Position numbers and translations under genes: made by a program. 64,000 nucleotides of DNA, from positions 62,001 through 126,000 of the forward strand of contig CAYJLW010000004.1 of NCBI GenBank assembly GCA_964370965.1. The letters run 5' to 3'. Positions 1 to 8,378 of the stretch are shown in pieces; the stretch's first letter is position 1; every line of letters begins with the position of its first letter. The notes below the pieces were generated by a model. It made no database searches and was not told the DNA's origin. It worked only from the letters and a program-made list of their open reading frames with translations. The DNA comes from CAYJLW01 sp964370965 (GTDB lineage: Bacteria; Actinomycetota; Acidimicrobiia; UBA2766).

Positions 1-1
1 G

Positions 2-820
2 CTAGCGGCCCTTGAACTCCGGGGGGCGCTTCTGGGTGAAGGCGGCGAGGGCCTCCATGAGGTCTTCGCTGAACACCATGGCCGAGTTCCAGGCGGCGAC
101 GTAGCGGAGGCTGTCGTCCCACTGGCTCTTGAGGGGCGCGGAGAGGATCTCCTTGGCGCCCTGCACGGCGAGGGGCGAGTTGGCGGCGATCTCGGCGGCG
201 AGGTCGTGCGCGGCGCCGAGGAGGCCGTCGCGGTCGGGGAAGACGTCGTTCACGAGCCCGATCTTCTCGGCGCGGGCGGCATCGACGTCCTTGCCCGTGT
301 AGACGAGCTCGTTGACGTGACCCCGGGTGAGGATGCCGGGCAGGCGCTGCAAGGTGCCCACGTCGGCGACGATGGCGATGCGGGTCTCGCGCACTGAGAA
401 GACGGCGTCGGCGGAGGCGAGGCGGATGTCGCAGGCCGAGATGAGGTCGATGCCGCCCCCGATGCAGTAGCCGTGTACGGCTGCGATCACCGGCTTCGGG
501 CACTCCGCCACCGAGGTGATCGAGGCCTGCAGGCGGCGGATCTCGTGGAAGAGGTGGAAGCGTCGCTGGGCGTCGCTGGCGTCGGCGTCGCCGCCGAGGA
601 GACCGCCCATGCCCTTGAGGTCGAGGCCCACGGTGAAGTGCGGGCCCTCGGCGGCGATGACGACCGCCCGCACCTCGGAGTCGGCGGACACCTCCCCCAT
701 GACGGCGGGGAGGCGGTCCCAGAAGGCTCCGCCCATGGCGTTGCGCTTCGCCGGGTTGTCCAGCCAGACGGTGGCGACGTGCCCGGCGCGCTCGATCCTG
801 AAGACGTCGTCGTCGCCCAT
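2..820 (-). CDS. crotonase, delta(3,5)-delta(2,4)-dienoyl-CoA isomerase-like
   Basis: Enoyl-CoA hydratase/isomerase superfamily protein of 272 residues, a normal length for the family. Residues 117-125 (HGYCIGGGI) carry the glycine-rich oxyanion loop and 61-68 the first loop. Glu145 and Asp153 lie eight residues apart in RETRIAIVAD, followed by VGTLQRLP. This spacing and context match the catalytic Glu/Asp pair of ECH1-type dienoyl-CoA isomerases as I remember them, so isomerisation of dienoyl-CoA during unsaturated fatty-acid oxidation is more likely than plain hydration. I chose the ATG at 820 because GGGAG lies 5-7 bases upstream. A longer in-frame extension to 958 runs into the poly-G artefact and reads as proline-rich noise. 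Confidence 0.88.
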   Translation of the reverse strand: MGDDDVFRIERAGHVATVWLDNPAKRNAMGGAFWDRLPAVMGEVSADSEVRAVVIAAEGPHFTVGLDLKGMGGLLGGDADASDAQRRFHLFHEIRRLQASITSVAECPKPVIAAVHGYCIGGGIDLISACDIRLASADAVFSVRETRIAIVADVGTLQRLPGILTRGHVNELVYTGKDVDAARAEKIGLVNDVFPDRDGLLGAAHDLAAEIAANSPLAVQGAKEILSAPLKSQWDDSLRYVAAWNSAMVFSEDLMEALAAFTQKRPPEFKGR

Positions 821-932
821 GAGTGCTCCCTGGTGTGTGTCCCGCTCCGCGTCGTGGTGCCGGCAGGCTACCGGAGAGCTGCCATGTTGCTCCGCGCCCG
901 GGTCCTCCCACCGGACCGGGTCCTCCCACCGA

Positions 933-1058
933 AGTGGGGGGGGGGGGGGGGGCCGCAAAAAACGTCAGGCGCCCCGAANNNNNNNNNNCCCCCCGCCCCG
1001 GGCCCCCCCCCCCCCGGGGGGGGGGCCCCCCCCCCCCTCCCCCCCCCCCCCCCCCCAC
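933..1058. other. assembly gap (10 N at 979-988) inside poly-G/poly-C tracts
   Basis: A long G run, then ten N, then alternating long C and G runs. This looks like poly-G read tails at a scaffold join rather than genomic sequence. The flanks hold complementary words (CCGAAGTGGGG on the left, CCCCACTTCGG on the right), so a real hairpin between the two minus-strand genes may have caused the failure. Confidence 0.8.
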
Positions 1059-1076
1059 TTCGGGTGGTTGGGGCGC

Positions 1077-2651
1077 CTAGTGCCGGCGGCGGCGACGTTT
1101 GCGGCGGCGGGTGGCCGTACGCACCTTGCGCTTCCACGCCGGCGGCCCGGCCACGGTGGAGCGGTCGAGGAAGGGGTTCGGAGTGGGCCGCCCGGGTTGG
1201 GGGCGGAGGTCGACCTCCTTGGGGATGAGACCCTGGGAGATGGCGTACTCCAGTTCCGGCTGGGCGCTCACGATCTGGAGCTTTTCCGGCTGTGCCACGG
1301 CGATCGCCTGCGCGGGCGGAGACTGCAGCGTGCTGGCGAGGCGGCTCACGAGTGTGAGGTTGGCGTCCTCCCAGAGGCGGCGGCTCTCCTTGCCCTCCCC
1401 GCCGGGCAGGTTGATCGCGTCGTAGGGGCCGAGGAAGCGGCCCATGAGGCACATCCGGGTGAGCTCGTCGTCGATCGGTGGTGTCACGGCGGCGGGGAGG
1501 TCCGTGCGCATCTCGGAGAAGTCGAACGCGTAGAGGATGTTGTTCGCCGCTTCCTGGCGTGTCGTGAGGGGGGGCAGGCCGAAGCGCCACTGCACGAACT
1601 TGCCGATCGAGGTGTGGTCGTGCACACGGCCGGCGACGGCACCCCGGCGGGCCCAGGGGCTGATGAGCATCGTGGGCACCCGGAACCCGGCGGGCCGGCC
1701 GAGCTCGGGGTGGTCGTCGGGGAGCACAGGGGGGGCCACGTGGTCGAAGAAGCCGCCGTGTTCGTCGTAGGTCACGATGACGGCCATCCGGTCCCACTGC
1801 GGGGAGTGCATGCAGGCGGCGACGACGTCGGCCATGAAGCGCTGCCCGGGCTGCACGCTCACAGGCGGATGGTCGTCCGTGCCGATGAGGTAGCCGGGTT
1901 CCACCATGGCGACCTGCGGGAGGTTGCCCGCCGCGGCGTCCTCGTAGAACTTGCCCACGGGCTGGAACAGGGACATGTTCGCGAGGAGGAGGTTGACGTA
2001 GAGCCCGGCGAAGGGCACGTCCGTGAAGTAGTGGCCCCAGCTCACCCCCTTGTCATAGAGCTGGTTCCAGAGGGTGCGCTCGTGCATGCCGAGCTGGCCT
2101 TCGTCGAACGCGTTCGACACCCGCCCGCCGGACGTGCCGGCGTGGATGTAGGAGCGGTTCGGCCATGTGGGCCCGAGGAGCGAGCAGTGCCAGCGGTCGA
2201 AGACCGTGTAGTTGCGGGCCATGGCGTGCATCCACGGGATCTCACGCTCGCTCATGTAACCCATCGCCTGGGTACCCGTGTCGACGACGAAGCGGCCGTT
2301 GTGACCGCCGTCCCACTGGTTCACGGACGCCGCCCGGGAGTGGTTCAGGTCGCCCACCGTGCAGAGCATGTCCTTCTGGCGGTGGACGTAGACGCGTTCG
2401 CCGTCCTCGTCGAGGTTGAACATCCCCCGCCGCAGGCCGTTGACGCCCGGCAGCCGACCCAGCATGTGGTCGAAGCTGCGGTTCTCCATCGTGACGATCA
2501 CGATCGTGTCGATCGGGCACTGCGAAGGCGACACCCTCTCGGCGGCGTTAGCGCCCACAGGCGTCAGGACCGAGGCCCCCTGGCCCGTTGACACGGCGGC
2601 CACCGTGGCGCCCGCGCCCATCAGGAATGTGCGTCGTGGAACCTCACCCAT
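1077..2651 (-). CDS. Tat-exported phospholipase C / phosphoesterase family protein
   Basis: 524-residue protein of the phosphoesterase family that includes non-haemolytic phospholipase C and acid phosphatases (PF04185). The N-terminus has a twin-arginine signal (PRRTFLMG, residues 5-12) and a hydrophobic stretch, so export by Tat in folded form is expected. Family motifs are ENRSFDHMLG (56-65) and DEHGGFFDHV (296-305), which in the family supply metal and catalytic residues. The last 18 residues are a run of Arg/Lys ending in His, which is unusual for the family and could bind anionic envelope polymers. ATG at 2651 has GGGAG seven bases upstream; an in-frame ATG at 2669 is the alternative. 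It diverges from the YhhN gene. Confidence 0.9.
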   Translation of the reverse strand: MGEVPRRTFLMGAGATVAAVSTGQGASVLTPVGANAAERVSPSQCPIDTIVIVTMENRSFDHMLGRLPGVNGLRRGMFNLDEDGERVYVHRQKDMLCTVGDLNHSRAASVNQWDGGHNGRFVVDTGTQAMGYMSEREIPWMHAMARNYTVFDRWHCSLLGPTWPNRSYIHAGTSGGRVSNAFDEGQLGMHERTLWNQLYDKGVSWGHYFTDVPFAGLYVNLLLANMSLFQPVGKFYEDAAAGNLPQVAMVEPGYLIGTDDHPPVSVQPGQRFMADVVAACMHSPQWDRMAVIVTYDEHGGFFDHVAPPVLPDDHPELGRPAGFRVPTMLISPWARRGAVAGRVHDHTSIGKFVQWRFGLPPLTTRQEAANNILYAFDFSEMRTDLPAAVTPPIDDELTRMCLMGRFLGPYDAINLPGGEGKESRRLWEDANLTLVSRLASTLQSPPAQAIAVAQPEKLQIVSAQPELEYAISQGLIPKEVDLRPQPGRPTPNPFLDRSTVAGPPAWKRKVRTATRRRKRRRRRH

Positions 2652-2873
2652 GGCGTCGCTCCCAAGCATCGTCTTCGTCCGAACGCGCCCTGATGCGGAC
2701 AAGGGTTGCCCAACCCACCCGGCGCGACACACCGCCGTGTCACCATTCGCCGCGGCGGCCCCCGGACCCTGCCGGGCCCGCCTTGGCGGCGCGGCGCAGT
2801 CCCCCGTCTGGCGGGCGGGTGTCCTGCTCTGCCAGGCTCCGGCGATGCACATGTCGTCCCGCCCACAACCTTC

Positions 2874-3542
2874 GTGTCCGCCGCCCCGCTGAGCGCGTTC
2901 GCCGTCACCCTCGTCCTCGCCGTGGCGGACTGGGTGATGGTGGCGACGGAGAGACGGAAGGCGGAGTACTTCTCCAAGCCCGCCATCATCACCGCCCTCA
3001 TCGTGGCGGCGCTGCTCGTCGTCCGCTCGGACCCCCACGACGGGGCTCTCGCCCCCTGGATAGTCGTCGGCCTCGTGTTCTCCCTCGCCGGGGACATCTT
3101 CCTCATGCTGCCCCAAGACCTCTTCGTGCCCGGCCTGGCGAGCTTCCTCCTCGCCCACGTCTGCTACGTGGTGGGCTTCAACACGGCCTCGCTCACCTCG
3201 TGGGTGGCGGGAGTCGTGGCCGTCGTCCTCGTGGGAGCTGTGATCGGCACGATCGGACGCGGGCTCGCGCCGGGCCTGCGTGACCGCCCCGAGCGCATAC
3301 CCGTGTTCGTCTACATGGCCGTGATCGGAGTCATGCTCGCCTCGGCGCTCACGACCCCGTGGCGGGCGGGCTGGCCGGGGGGAGCGGCGGCGGCGGCGAC
3401 CGTGGGGGCGGCCTTGTTCACGGCCTCGGACTCGATGATCGGCTGGAGCCGCTTCCGCAGCCACTTCGCCCGCGAAAGGGTGTGGATCATGGTCACCTAC
3501 CACCTCGGCCAGATCGGCATCGTGCTCTCCCTCCTGCGCTGA
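2874..3542 (+). CDS. YhhN family (lysoplasmalogenase-like) membrane protein
   Basis: About 222 residues with roughly eight hydrophobic segments. The segment with SLAGDIFLMLP and the C-terminal YHLGQIGIVLSLLR are typical of the YhhN/TMEM86 family, whose animal members hydrolyse the vinyl-ether bond of lysoplasmalogens; the bacterial substrate is not established. The reading frame is open further upstream, but that part is arginine/proline-rich and not membrane-like, so I place the start at the GTG at 2874, which gives a family-normal length. No clear ribosome binding site is visible, so the start is uncertain. The next gene follows after 27 bases on the same strand. Confidence 0.78.
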   Translation: MSAAPLSAFAVTLVLAVADWVMVATERRKAEYFSKPAIITALIVAALLVVRSDPHDGALAPWIVVGLVFSLAGDIFLMLPQDLFVPGLASFLLAHVCYVVGFNTASLTSWVAGVVAVVLVGAVIGTIGRGLAPGLRDRPERIPVFVYMAVIGVMLASALTTPWRAGWPGGAAAAATVGAALFTASDSMIGWSRFRSHFARERVWIMVTYHLGQIGIVLSLLR

Positions 3543-3557
3543 GGGGCGTCCGGGGTC

Positions 3558-3563
3558 CAGAAT
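3558..3563 (+). promoter_or_regulatory. -10 element CAGAAT for leaderless start at 3570
   Basis: CAGAAT ends exactly seven bases before the GTG at 3570, where a leaderless transcript would place it. No convincing -35 is seen. Confidence 0.4.
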
Positions 3564-3569
3564 CGGGGC

Positions 3570-5039
3570 GTGCCCCCGACCGAGCCCGCCGCCGTCGCCG
3601 AGACCCACTGCGCCGTCGTCGTCTTCGCGGGCGAGCGCGCCTACAAGATCAAGAAGCCCGTGCGCTTCGGCTTCCTGGACTTCTCCACACGGGACAAGCG
3701 GGCGGCCGCCCTGTGGCGCGAGCTCGATCTGAACAGGCGTCTCGCCCCCGACGTCTATCTCGGGGTTCTCGACGTCACCGATCCTGACGGCCGACCCTGC
3801 GAGCCCGTGCTCGTGATGCGCCGCATGGCCGCCGGCGCCCGTCTCGCCGGCCTCGTGGTCGCCGGCGGGGACGTGGCCGACTGCCTCCGGGGCGTGGCCC
3901 GGAGCGTGGCGGCCTTCCACGCCGGCGCGTCCACAGGCCCGCAGGTCGCCGCGGCCGGCACGCGTGACGCCGTCGCCGGGAACTGGGAGCGGAACTTCGC
4001 CGAGACGGCCCCGTTCGTGGGCGACGTGCTCGACGAGGACGTCGCCCTTCGCGTCGAGTCCCTCGCCCGGGGCTACCTCGCGGGTCGCGCTCCTCTCTTC
4101 GAGGCCCGCATCGGCGCCGGTCTCGTGCGCGACGGCCACGGCGACCTCCTCTGCGACGACATCTTCTGCCGTCCCGAAGGCCCGGCGATACTGGACTGCA
4201 TCGAGTTCGACGACCGCCTCCGTTGGGGGGACGTCCTCGCCGACGTCGCCTTCCTCGCCATGGACCTCGAACGTCTCGGGCGCCCCGACCTTGCCGGGAC
4301 GTTCCTCCGGGACTACCGGGAGTTCTCCGGCGAGCACCACCCCGAGAGCCTCGCCCACCACTACGTCGCCTACCGGGCGCAGGTACGGGCCAAGGTCGCC
4401 TGCCTCCGCCACGCCCAGGGCGACGCCGACGCCGCCGCCCTCGGGGGACGCCTCCTCGGCCTCTGCCGGGCCCACCTCGAGGCGGCACGGGTCCGCCTCG
4501 TCCTCGTGGGCGGGGCCCCCGGTACGGGCAAGTCGACGCTCGCCGCCGCCCTCGGTGAGGCCCGGGGTTGGGCCGTGCTCCGCTCCGACGTCGTCCGCAA
4601 GGAGCTCGCCGGCCTTCCCCCGGGGACACCCGCCCCGGCCGCCCCGGGTGGGGGCATCTACAGTCCGGGGCACACGGGCGCCACGTACACGGCGCTCCGC
4701 GAGCGGGCCGGCGCCCTGTTGGGGATGGGGGAGTCGGTGGTCCTGGACGCCTCCTGGACGGATCCCGCCGAACGGGACGCAGCGGAGCGCCTCGGCGACA
4801 GCCTCTCCGCTGACGTCGTGGCGTTGCGCTGCGACTGCCCGCCTCATGTGGCCGCCGCCCGGATCGGCCTGCGGAGGGCCGAGGGTGGCGACGCATCCGA
4901 TGCCGACGCCGCCGTCGCCGCCGCCCTTCGGGCCGCCGCCGGGCCGTGGCCAGACGCCGTCGACGTGGACACGTCCGCGGGCGCGGCCGGGGCGCTCGGC
5001 GCCGCCCTCGCCCTCGTGGGCCCGTCGGGCGTCCCTTGA
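3570..5039 (+). CDS. bifunctional APH-like kinase / P-loop kinase fusion
   Basis: 489 residues in two domains. The N-terminal part (about 1-300) resembles aminoglycoside phosphotransferase/protein-kinase-like folds, with HGDL near residue 190 followed by ILDCIEFDD as a metal-binding Asp segment. The C-terminal part (about 310-489) is a P-loop kinase with Walker A GAPGTGKST near 314-322, of the kind that phosphorylates small molecules. The same fusion is a known but uncharacterised family (COG2187 plus COG0645 domains), often annotated bifunctional aminoglycoside phosphotransferase/ATP-binding protein. The substrate is unknown and antibiotic resistance should not be assumed. The GTG start has no Shine-Dalgarno but sits seven bases after a CAGAAT box, so it may be leaderless. 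Confidence 0.82.
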   Translation: MPPTEPAAVAETHCAVVVFAGERAYKIKKPVRFGFLDFSTRDKRAAALWRELDLNRRLAPDVYLGVLDVTDPDGRPCEPVLVMRRMAAGARLAGLVVAGGDVADCLRGVARSVAAFHAGASTGPQVAAAGTRDAVAGNWERNFAETAPFVGDVLDEDVALRVESLARGYLAGRAPLFEARIGAGLVRDGHGDLLCDDIFCRPEGPAILDCIEFDDRLRWGDVLADVAFLAMDLERLGRPDLAGTFLRDYREFSGEHHPESLAHHYVAYRAQVRAKVACLRHAQGDADAAALGGRLLGLCRAHLEAARVRLVLVGGAPGTGKSTLAAALGEARGWAVLRSDVVRKELAGLPPGTPAPAAPGGGIYSPGHTGATYTALRERAGALLGMGESVVLDASWTDPAERDAAERLGDSLSADVVALRCDCPPHVAAARIGLRRAEGGDASDADAAVAAALRAAAGPWPDAVDVDTSAGAAGALGAALALVGPSGVP

Positions 5040-5407
5040 CGGCTGGGGGAGGCGAGCACTTCACCCCCCGCCAGAGCAGCGGCGCCCGTGCCCGGTACCT
5101 CGGCATCATCGGCCTCCCCGACGCCGACTACGTGGACCCCGGGACACCGGTGACTCTGCCGCCGATCCCGCGCTACAGCGTCTTCGTGGCCGGCATGGCG
5201 CCCCCCAACCCCTTCGCCGGCGACGTGCCCTACCAGTTCCCGGCCGTGGCGAGCATCGACGGGGGGGACGGCAGCGTCGATCCCGTCGACCTCGACCTCG
5301 CCCACCCCGCCTTCAACGTCTTCCGCATCCCGGCGGCGACGCCCGCCGACGTGCTGCAGTCCTTCCGTGCCGACTACTACACGCACTTCGCCGTGGTGGT
5401 CCGCTGA
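5036..5407 (+). CDS. hypothetical protein overlapping the kinase gene
   Basis: Up to 123 residues if the TTG at 5036, overlapping the stop of the kinase gene, is the start. No better start is visible and there is no ribosome binding site. The C-terminal two thirds read like a folded soluble protein (GIIGLPDADYVDPGTPV, then VDPVDLDLAHPAFNVFRIP and DYYTHFAVVVR). I do not recognise the family. A perfect hairpin lies at its stop codon. The overlap suggests translational coupling to the kinase. Confidence 0.5.
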   Translation: MTAGGGEHFTPRQSSGARARYLGIIGLPDADYVDPGTPVTLPPIPRYSVFVAGMAPPNPFAGDVPYQFPAVASIDGGDGSVDPVDLDLAHPAFNVFRIPAATPADVLQSFRADYYTHFAVVVR

Positions 5408-5425
5408 CCGCCGGGGGCGGCGGTC
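5406..5425. terminator. bidirectional hairpin between convergent genes
   Basis: GACCGCCG, a GGGG loop, then CGGCGGTC: a perfect 8-bp stem between two convergent stop codons (5407 and 5432). There is no T tract. Confidence 0.55.
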
Positions 5426-5431
5426 CCGGAG

Positions 5432-6136
5432 TCAGGCGCAGGCGGGCCCGCCGGGGTCGGGGGCGGCGACAGGCCCGGGAGGCGGTGTCCCCGTCGCCCC
5501 GGGTACCGGGCCGGGGCCCCCGAAGTCCTGCACGGCCCACAGGGATCCGTCCGCTGCGCAGACCACGCCGATGCCCACGCGGTCGAGGCCCGGGGCGAGC
5601 AGGGCGGCGCGGTGCGAATCCGAGCGCATCCAGGCGAGGTGCGCCTGCCCGGCCGAGGACATCCCGGAGCCCAACATCACGATGTTCTCGGCCACAGCGG
5701 AGAAACGGCCGCCGAGGGCGCCGATGAGGGCGTTCATGTCCTGGTGGCGGAAGCCGTTCGCCGCCATGTTCGCCGCCCATCCGCCGGCGGCGGCGCCGAG
5801 ACCCTCGTCCCAGGCGAGCGCCGGGAGGCCCCGGGCCGCCCGCTCCGTGTTCGCGCGGGCGAGGAGGTCGGCGGCGACGGCCGGGCTGGCGACGGTGACA
5901 CGGGAAGCGGATGCCGGGGCGACGGCGACCGCGCGGGTGACGCTCCGGCAGCGACGCCGCCGGCCCCGGCCGCGGCAGACCCGCCGCCCACGGGCCCGGC
6001 GTGAGCGGGCACGGCGTCGCCGGGCCGCAGCGCGGGCCGCGACCCGGGTGGGGGCGCTCTCCGGGACACCGGCAGACACCGTGTCCGGTAACAGGAGGGA
6101 GAGGACGGCGAGGACGATCACGGACAGACGGCGCAT
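5432..6136 (-). CDS. secreted CAP/SCP-domain protein
   Basis: 234 residues. A signal peptide (residues 1-22, hydrophobic core and SAG cleavage region) is followed by a very arginine-rich linker (about 35-70) and a CAP domain from about residue 88. LLARANTERAARGLPAL and the later RHQDMNALIG, SAVAENIVMLG and AWMRSDSHRAALLAP match the CAP signature, including the His and Glu of the cavity. Bacterial CAP proteins are extracellular and mostly of unknown biochemical role. The arginine-rich linker is unusual and could bind cell-wall polymers. The ATG has GGAG ten bases upstream. Confidence 0.85.
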   Translation of the reverse strand: MRRLSVIVLAVLSLLLPDTVSAGVPESAPTRVAARAAARRRRARSRRARGRRVCRGRGRRRRCRSVTRAVAVAPASASRVTVASPAVAADLLARANTERAARGLPALAWDEGLGAAAGGWAANMAANGFRHQDMNALIGALGGRFSAVAENIVMLGSGMSSAGQAHLAWMRSDSHRAALLAPGLDRVGIGVVCAADGSLWAVQDFGGPGPVPGATGTPPPGPVAAPDPGGPACA

Positions 6137-6193
6137 AGGGGTACGTCTCCGGGGAGGGGGTTCACCTTTGATAGCACGCCGGGCGGGGCCGCC

Positions 6194-6227
6194 GTGACAC
6201 CCGGGGCGGCGGTCCTACTATCCCGGC
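6194..6227 (+). promoter_or_regulatory. promoter of the acyl-CoA synthetase gene (leaderless)
   Basis: GTGACA at 6194-6199, a 16-base spacer, TACTAT at 6216-6221, then six bases to the ATG at 6228. The predicted transcription start is the A of the start codon. No Shine-Dalgarno is present. Confidence 0.6.
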
Positions 6228-7865
6228 ATGGACACTGAAACCCTGCACCGCTGCCGCACCACGGCGAAGACCGCCCTCGCGGACGCCGGCGTCGTGTCGC
6301 GGGGCGCCGTGCACCTCGCCCGTACGGCAGCGGGGCGGGTCCCGCTGCGCCGACTCGGATCCGTCGTCCGCCTCCTCCCGGGCGCCCGCTTCGACCTCGG
6401 GTTCCTGTACACGCTGAACGCCGTGGCGCACCCGGACTTCTGCGCTGTCGTGGACGCCGCCGGACCTCTCGACTACGGCGACCTGAACGCCCGCGTGAAC
6501 CGTCTCGCCCACCACCTCCTCGCCGTGGGGGCGTCTACGGGCCGTCTCGTCTACCTCCTCCCGAACTGCCGGGAGGCCGTCGAGGCCATGGGGGCGGCGG
6601 CGAAGCTCGGCATGGATCCCGTTCCCGTGAACACCCGCTTCCAGGCCGAGGAGGTGCGCTACCTCCTCGACCACCAACAGCCCGCCGCCGTCGTCGTCGA
6701 CGAGTCGCTGCAGGACCGGGTGGCGGGCTGGCCCGGGCCTGTTCTGGTGCGGGGCGACTCCTATGAGGCGGCCCTGGCCGACGCCGCCGACACCGAGCCC
6801 GCGCCCCCGTCGCGCGAGAGCCACATGGTGATCCACACCTCGGGCACCACCGGTCATCCCAAGGGGGCCGAGCGGCGCATGGAGGCGATGGGGCGCCTCA
6901 GCATCCTCGGCTTCCTCGGAACCGTGCCCGTGGCCTGCGACGACCGCATGGTCGTGCCCGCCCCCATGTTCCATTCCCTGGGCATGGGGCTCACGACGAT
7001 GGCCCTCGCCCTCGGGGCCACGGCCATCCTGCCGGAGCGCTTCGACGCCGAGGGCTTCCTGCGCGACGTCGAGACCTACCGGGCGAGCGCCGCCGTGGTC
7101 GTCCCGGTCATGCTGCAGCGCCTCGTGCAGCTCCCCCGCGAGGTCCAGCGGCGATACGACGTGTCGAGCCTCCGCTGGGTGCTGGTCTCAGGCTCGATGC
7201 TCCCCCCCACGCTGGAGGCCGCCGTCCGGGAAGTCCTGGGGCCGGTGCTCTACAACCTCTACGGCTCGACGGAGGCGGGCTGGGTGTCCGTCGCCACCCC
7301 CGAGGACGCCGCGGAACGCCCGGGCACTGTGGGCCGGCGCCTGCCCGGCCTCGGCCTCCGCGTGGTCGACGGCGGCGGTGCCCCGCTCGAGGGCGGTGAG
7401 GACGGCGAGATCGTGATCGGGGGGGGCACGCTCTTCGACGGGTACACGGGGACCCCTTACCAAGACCGCTGGTACCCGATCGGGGACATGGGCCATCTCG
7501 ACGAGGGGGGCTACCTGTACGTCGCCGACCGCAAGGACGACATGGTCGTGACCGGGGGCGAGAACGTCTACCCGGCGGAGGTGGAGCGGGTGCTCGAGGG
7601 CCATCCGGGTTTGGCGGAGGTGGCGGTGTACGGCATCGACGACTCCGAGTACGGCAAGGTCCTCTGCGCGTCTGTGGTGGCCAAGGCGGGGGAGTCCCTC
7701 GACCCGGCCGAGGTCGAGGCCTACTGCCGCGACCGCATCGCGAACTACAAGGTCCCCAAGCACATCTGGGTCACGGACGCCCTTCCGTGGAGCGTCACGG
7801 GCAAGATCCTCCGCCGCCAACTCGTCCGTGAGGCTGAGGCGCGCCTGCGGGTGCCGGGCGCATAG
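6228..7865 (+). CDS. acyl-CoA synthetase (AMP-forming)
   Basis: 545-residue member of the ANL adenylate-forming superfamily, with the phosphate-binding motif HTSGTTGHPKGAERR near residue 203, YGSTEAGW, the hinge region DRKDDMVVTGGENVYPAEVE and the C-terminal catalytic lysine in SVTGKILRR. It should activate a fatty or other carboxylic acid to its CoA thioester via an acyl-adenylate, feeding the beta-oxidation-type enzymes elsewhere in the window. Residues 1-60 are a less conserved N-terminal extension. Chain-length preference cannot be read. It is followed by two strong hairpins before the convergent gene at 8047. Confidence 0.92.
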   Translation: MDTETLHRCRTTAKTALADAGVVSRGAVHLARTAAGRVPLRRLGSVVRLLPGARFDLGFLYTLNAVAHPDFCAVVDAAGPLDYGDLNARVNRLAHHLLAVGASTGRLVYLLPNCREAVEAMGAAAKLGMDPVPVNTRFQAEEVRYLLDHQQPAAVVVDESLQDRVAGWPGPVLVRGDSYEAALADAADTEPAPPSRESHMVIHTSGTTGHPKGAERRMEAMGRLSILGFLGTVPVACDDRMVVPAPMFHSLGMGLTTMALALGATAILPERFDAEGFLRDVETYRASAAVVVPVMLQRLVQLPREVQRRYDVSSLRWVLVSGSMLPPTLEAAVREVLGPVLYNLYGSTEAGWVSVATPEDAAERPGTVGRRLPGLGLRVVDGGGAPLEGGEDGEIVIGGGTLFDGYTGTPYQDRWYPIGDMGHLDEGGYLYVADRKDDMVVTGGENVYPAEVERVLEGHPGLAEVAVYGIDDSEYGKVLCASVVAKAGESLDPAEVEAYCRDRIANYKVPKHIWVTDALPWSVTGKILRRQLVREAEARLRVPGA

Positions 7866-7907
7866 GGCGCCGCTCCGTGGCCGGCGTCGTGCGCATCGGG
7901 CGGGCGT

Positions 7908-7955
7908 CAAGGTGATGCCGTTCTCCCGGTATTCCGGGAGAACGGCATCACCTTG
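7908..7955. repeat. perfect 22-bp inverted repeat, loop TATT
   Basis: Arms of 22 bases around a TATT loop. The outer word is CAAGGTGATGCC and the apex is CCCGG-TATT-CCGGG. It lies between convergent genes and could terminate transcription from both sides. It shares its core with the hairpins at 7978, 47359 and 56440. Confidence 0.9.
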
Positions 7956-7977
7956 GGCGGGCGTTGGTCCCGGGGTG

Positions 7978-8033
7978 CCCCCAATCTGATGCTTTTGTCC
8001 CGGAATACCGGGACAAAAGCATCAGATTGGGGG
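7978..8033. repeat. perfect 26-bp inverted repeat, loop AATA
   Basis: Arms of 26 bases around an AATA loop; the apex CCCGG-AATA-CCGGG is the reverse complement of the apex of the hairpin at 7908. The stem contains CTGATGCTTTTGTCCCGG. It sits 14 bases before the stop of the minus-strand gene at 8047. Confidence 0.9.
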
Positions 8034-8046
8034 GGGAGGGGGGGAA

Positions 8047-8364
8047 TCAGCTCACGACGACGTACTCGCCGCCTTTGACGGTGTGCTTGCCCTGTGAGAA
8101 GCGGGCCTCGACGTCGCCGTCGCCCTGGATGTCCTCGATGGCGCCGCGGTCACCCTCGGAGAGGGCCCCGGACTTCACGATCTCGATCGTGGCCCCCACG
8201 TGGCGTTCCACGACCACGTACTCGCCGGGGTCGACGGTGAAGGTGCCCGCCCGGAACCGCGCCTTGAGCCGGCCGTCGCCCTTGTCCTCGAGGACGGCGC
8301 CGCGATCGCCGGGATGCAGGGCGCCCTCCTTGACGATCTCGACTGTCTCGGCCGGTTGCACCAT
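8047..8364 (-). CDS. hypothetical protein with two tandem 48-residue repeats
   Basis: 105 residues, almost entirely two copies of one unit. Copy 1 holds EIVKEGALHPGDRGAV and DPGEYVVVE; copy 2 holds EIVKSGALSEGDRGAI and KGGEYVVVS. Each unit looks like a small beta-rich (SH3-like) fold with a GDRG turn. I do not recognise the family and propose no function. The ATG at 8364 has GGAGG eight bases upstream. It is the last gene of the TetR-FAH-NTF2 group. Confidence 0.75.
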   Translation of the reverse strand: MVQPAETVEIVKEGALHPGDRGAVLEDKGDGRLKARFRAGTFTVDPGEYVVVERHVGATIEIVKSGALSEGDRGAIEDIQGDGDVEARFSQGKHTVKGGEYVVVS

Positions 8365-8378
8365 GGTGGTTTCCTCCG

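Noticed and set aside
1077..4847. A 1,256-residue open frame on the minus strand
   Set aside because: Only the part from 2651 downward matches a protein family. The rest is antisense to the YhhN and kinase genes and consists of Arg/Gly/Glu-rich high-GC shadow sequence.
3570..5039. Aminoglycoside resistance gene
   Set aside because: The APH-like/P-loop fusion belongs to a broad uncharacterised family; nothing points to an antibiotic substrate.
5036..5100. Similarity of GGGEHFTPRQ in the 5036 protein to the GHF motif of the giant protein modules
   Set aside because: Only a few residues match and the rest of the module is absent; likely chance.
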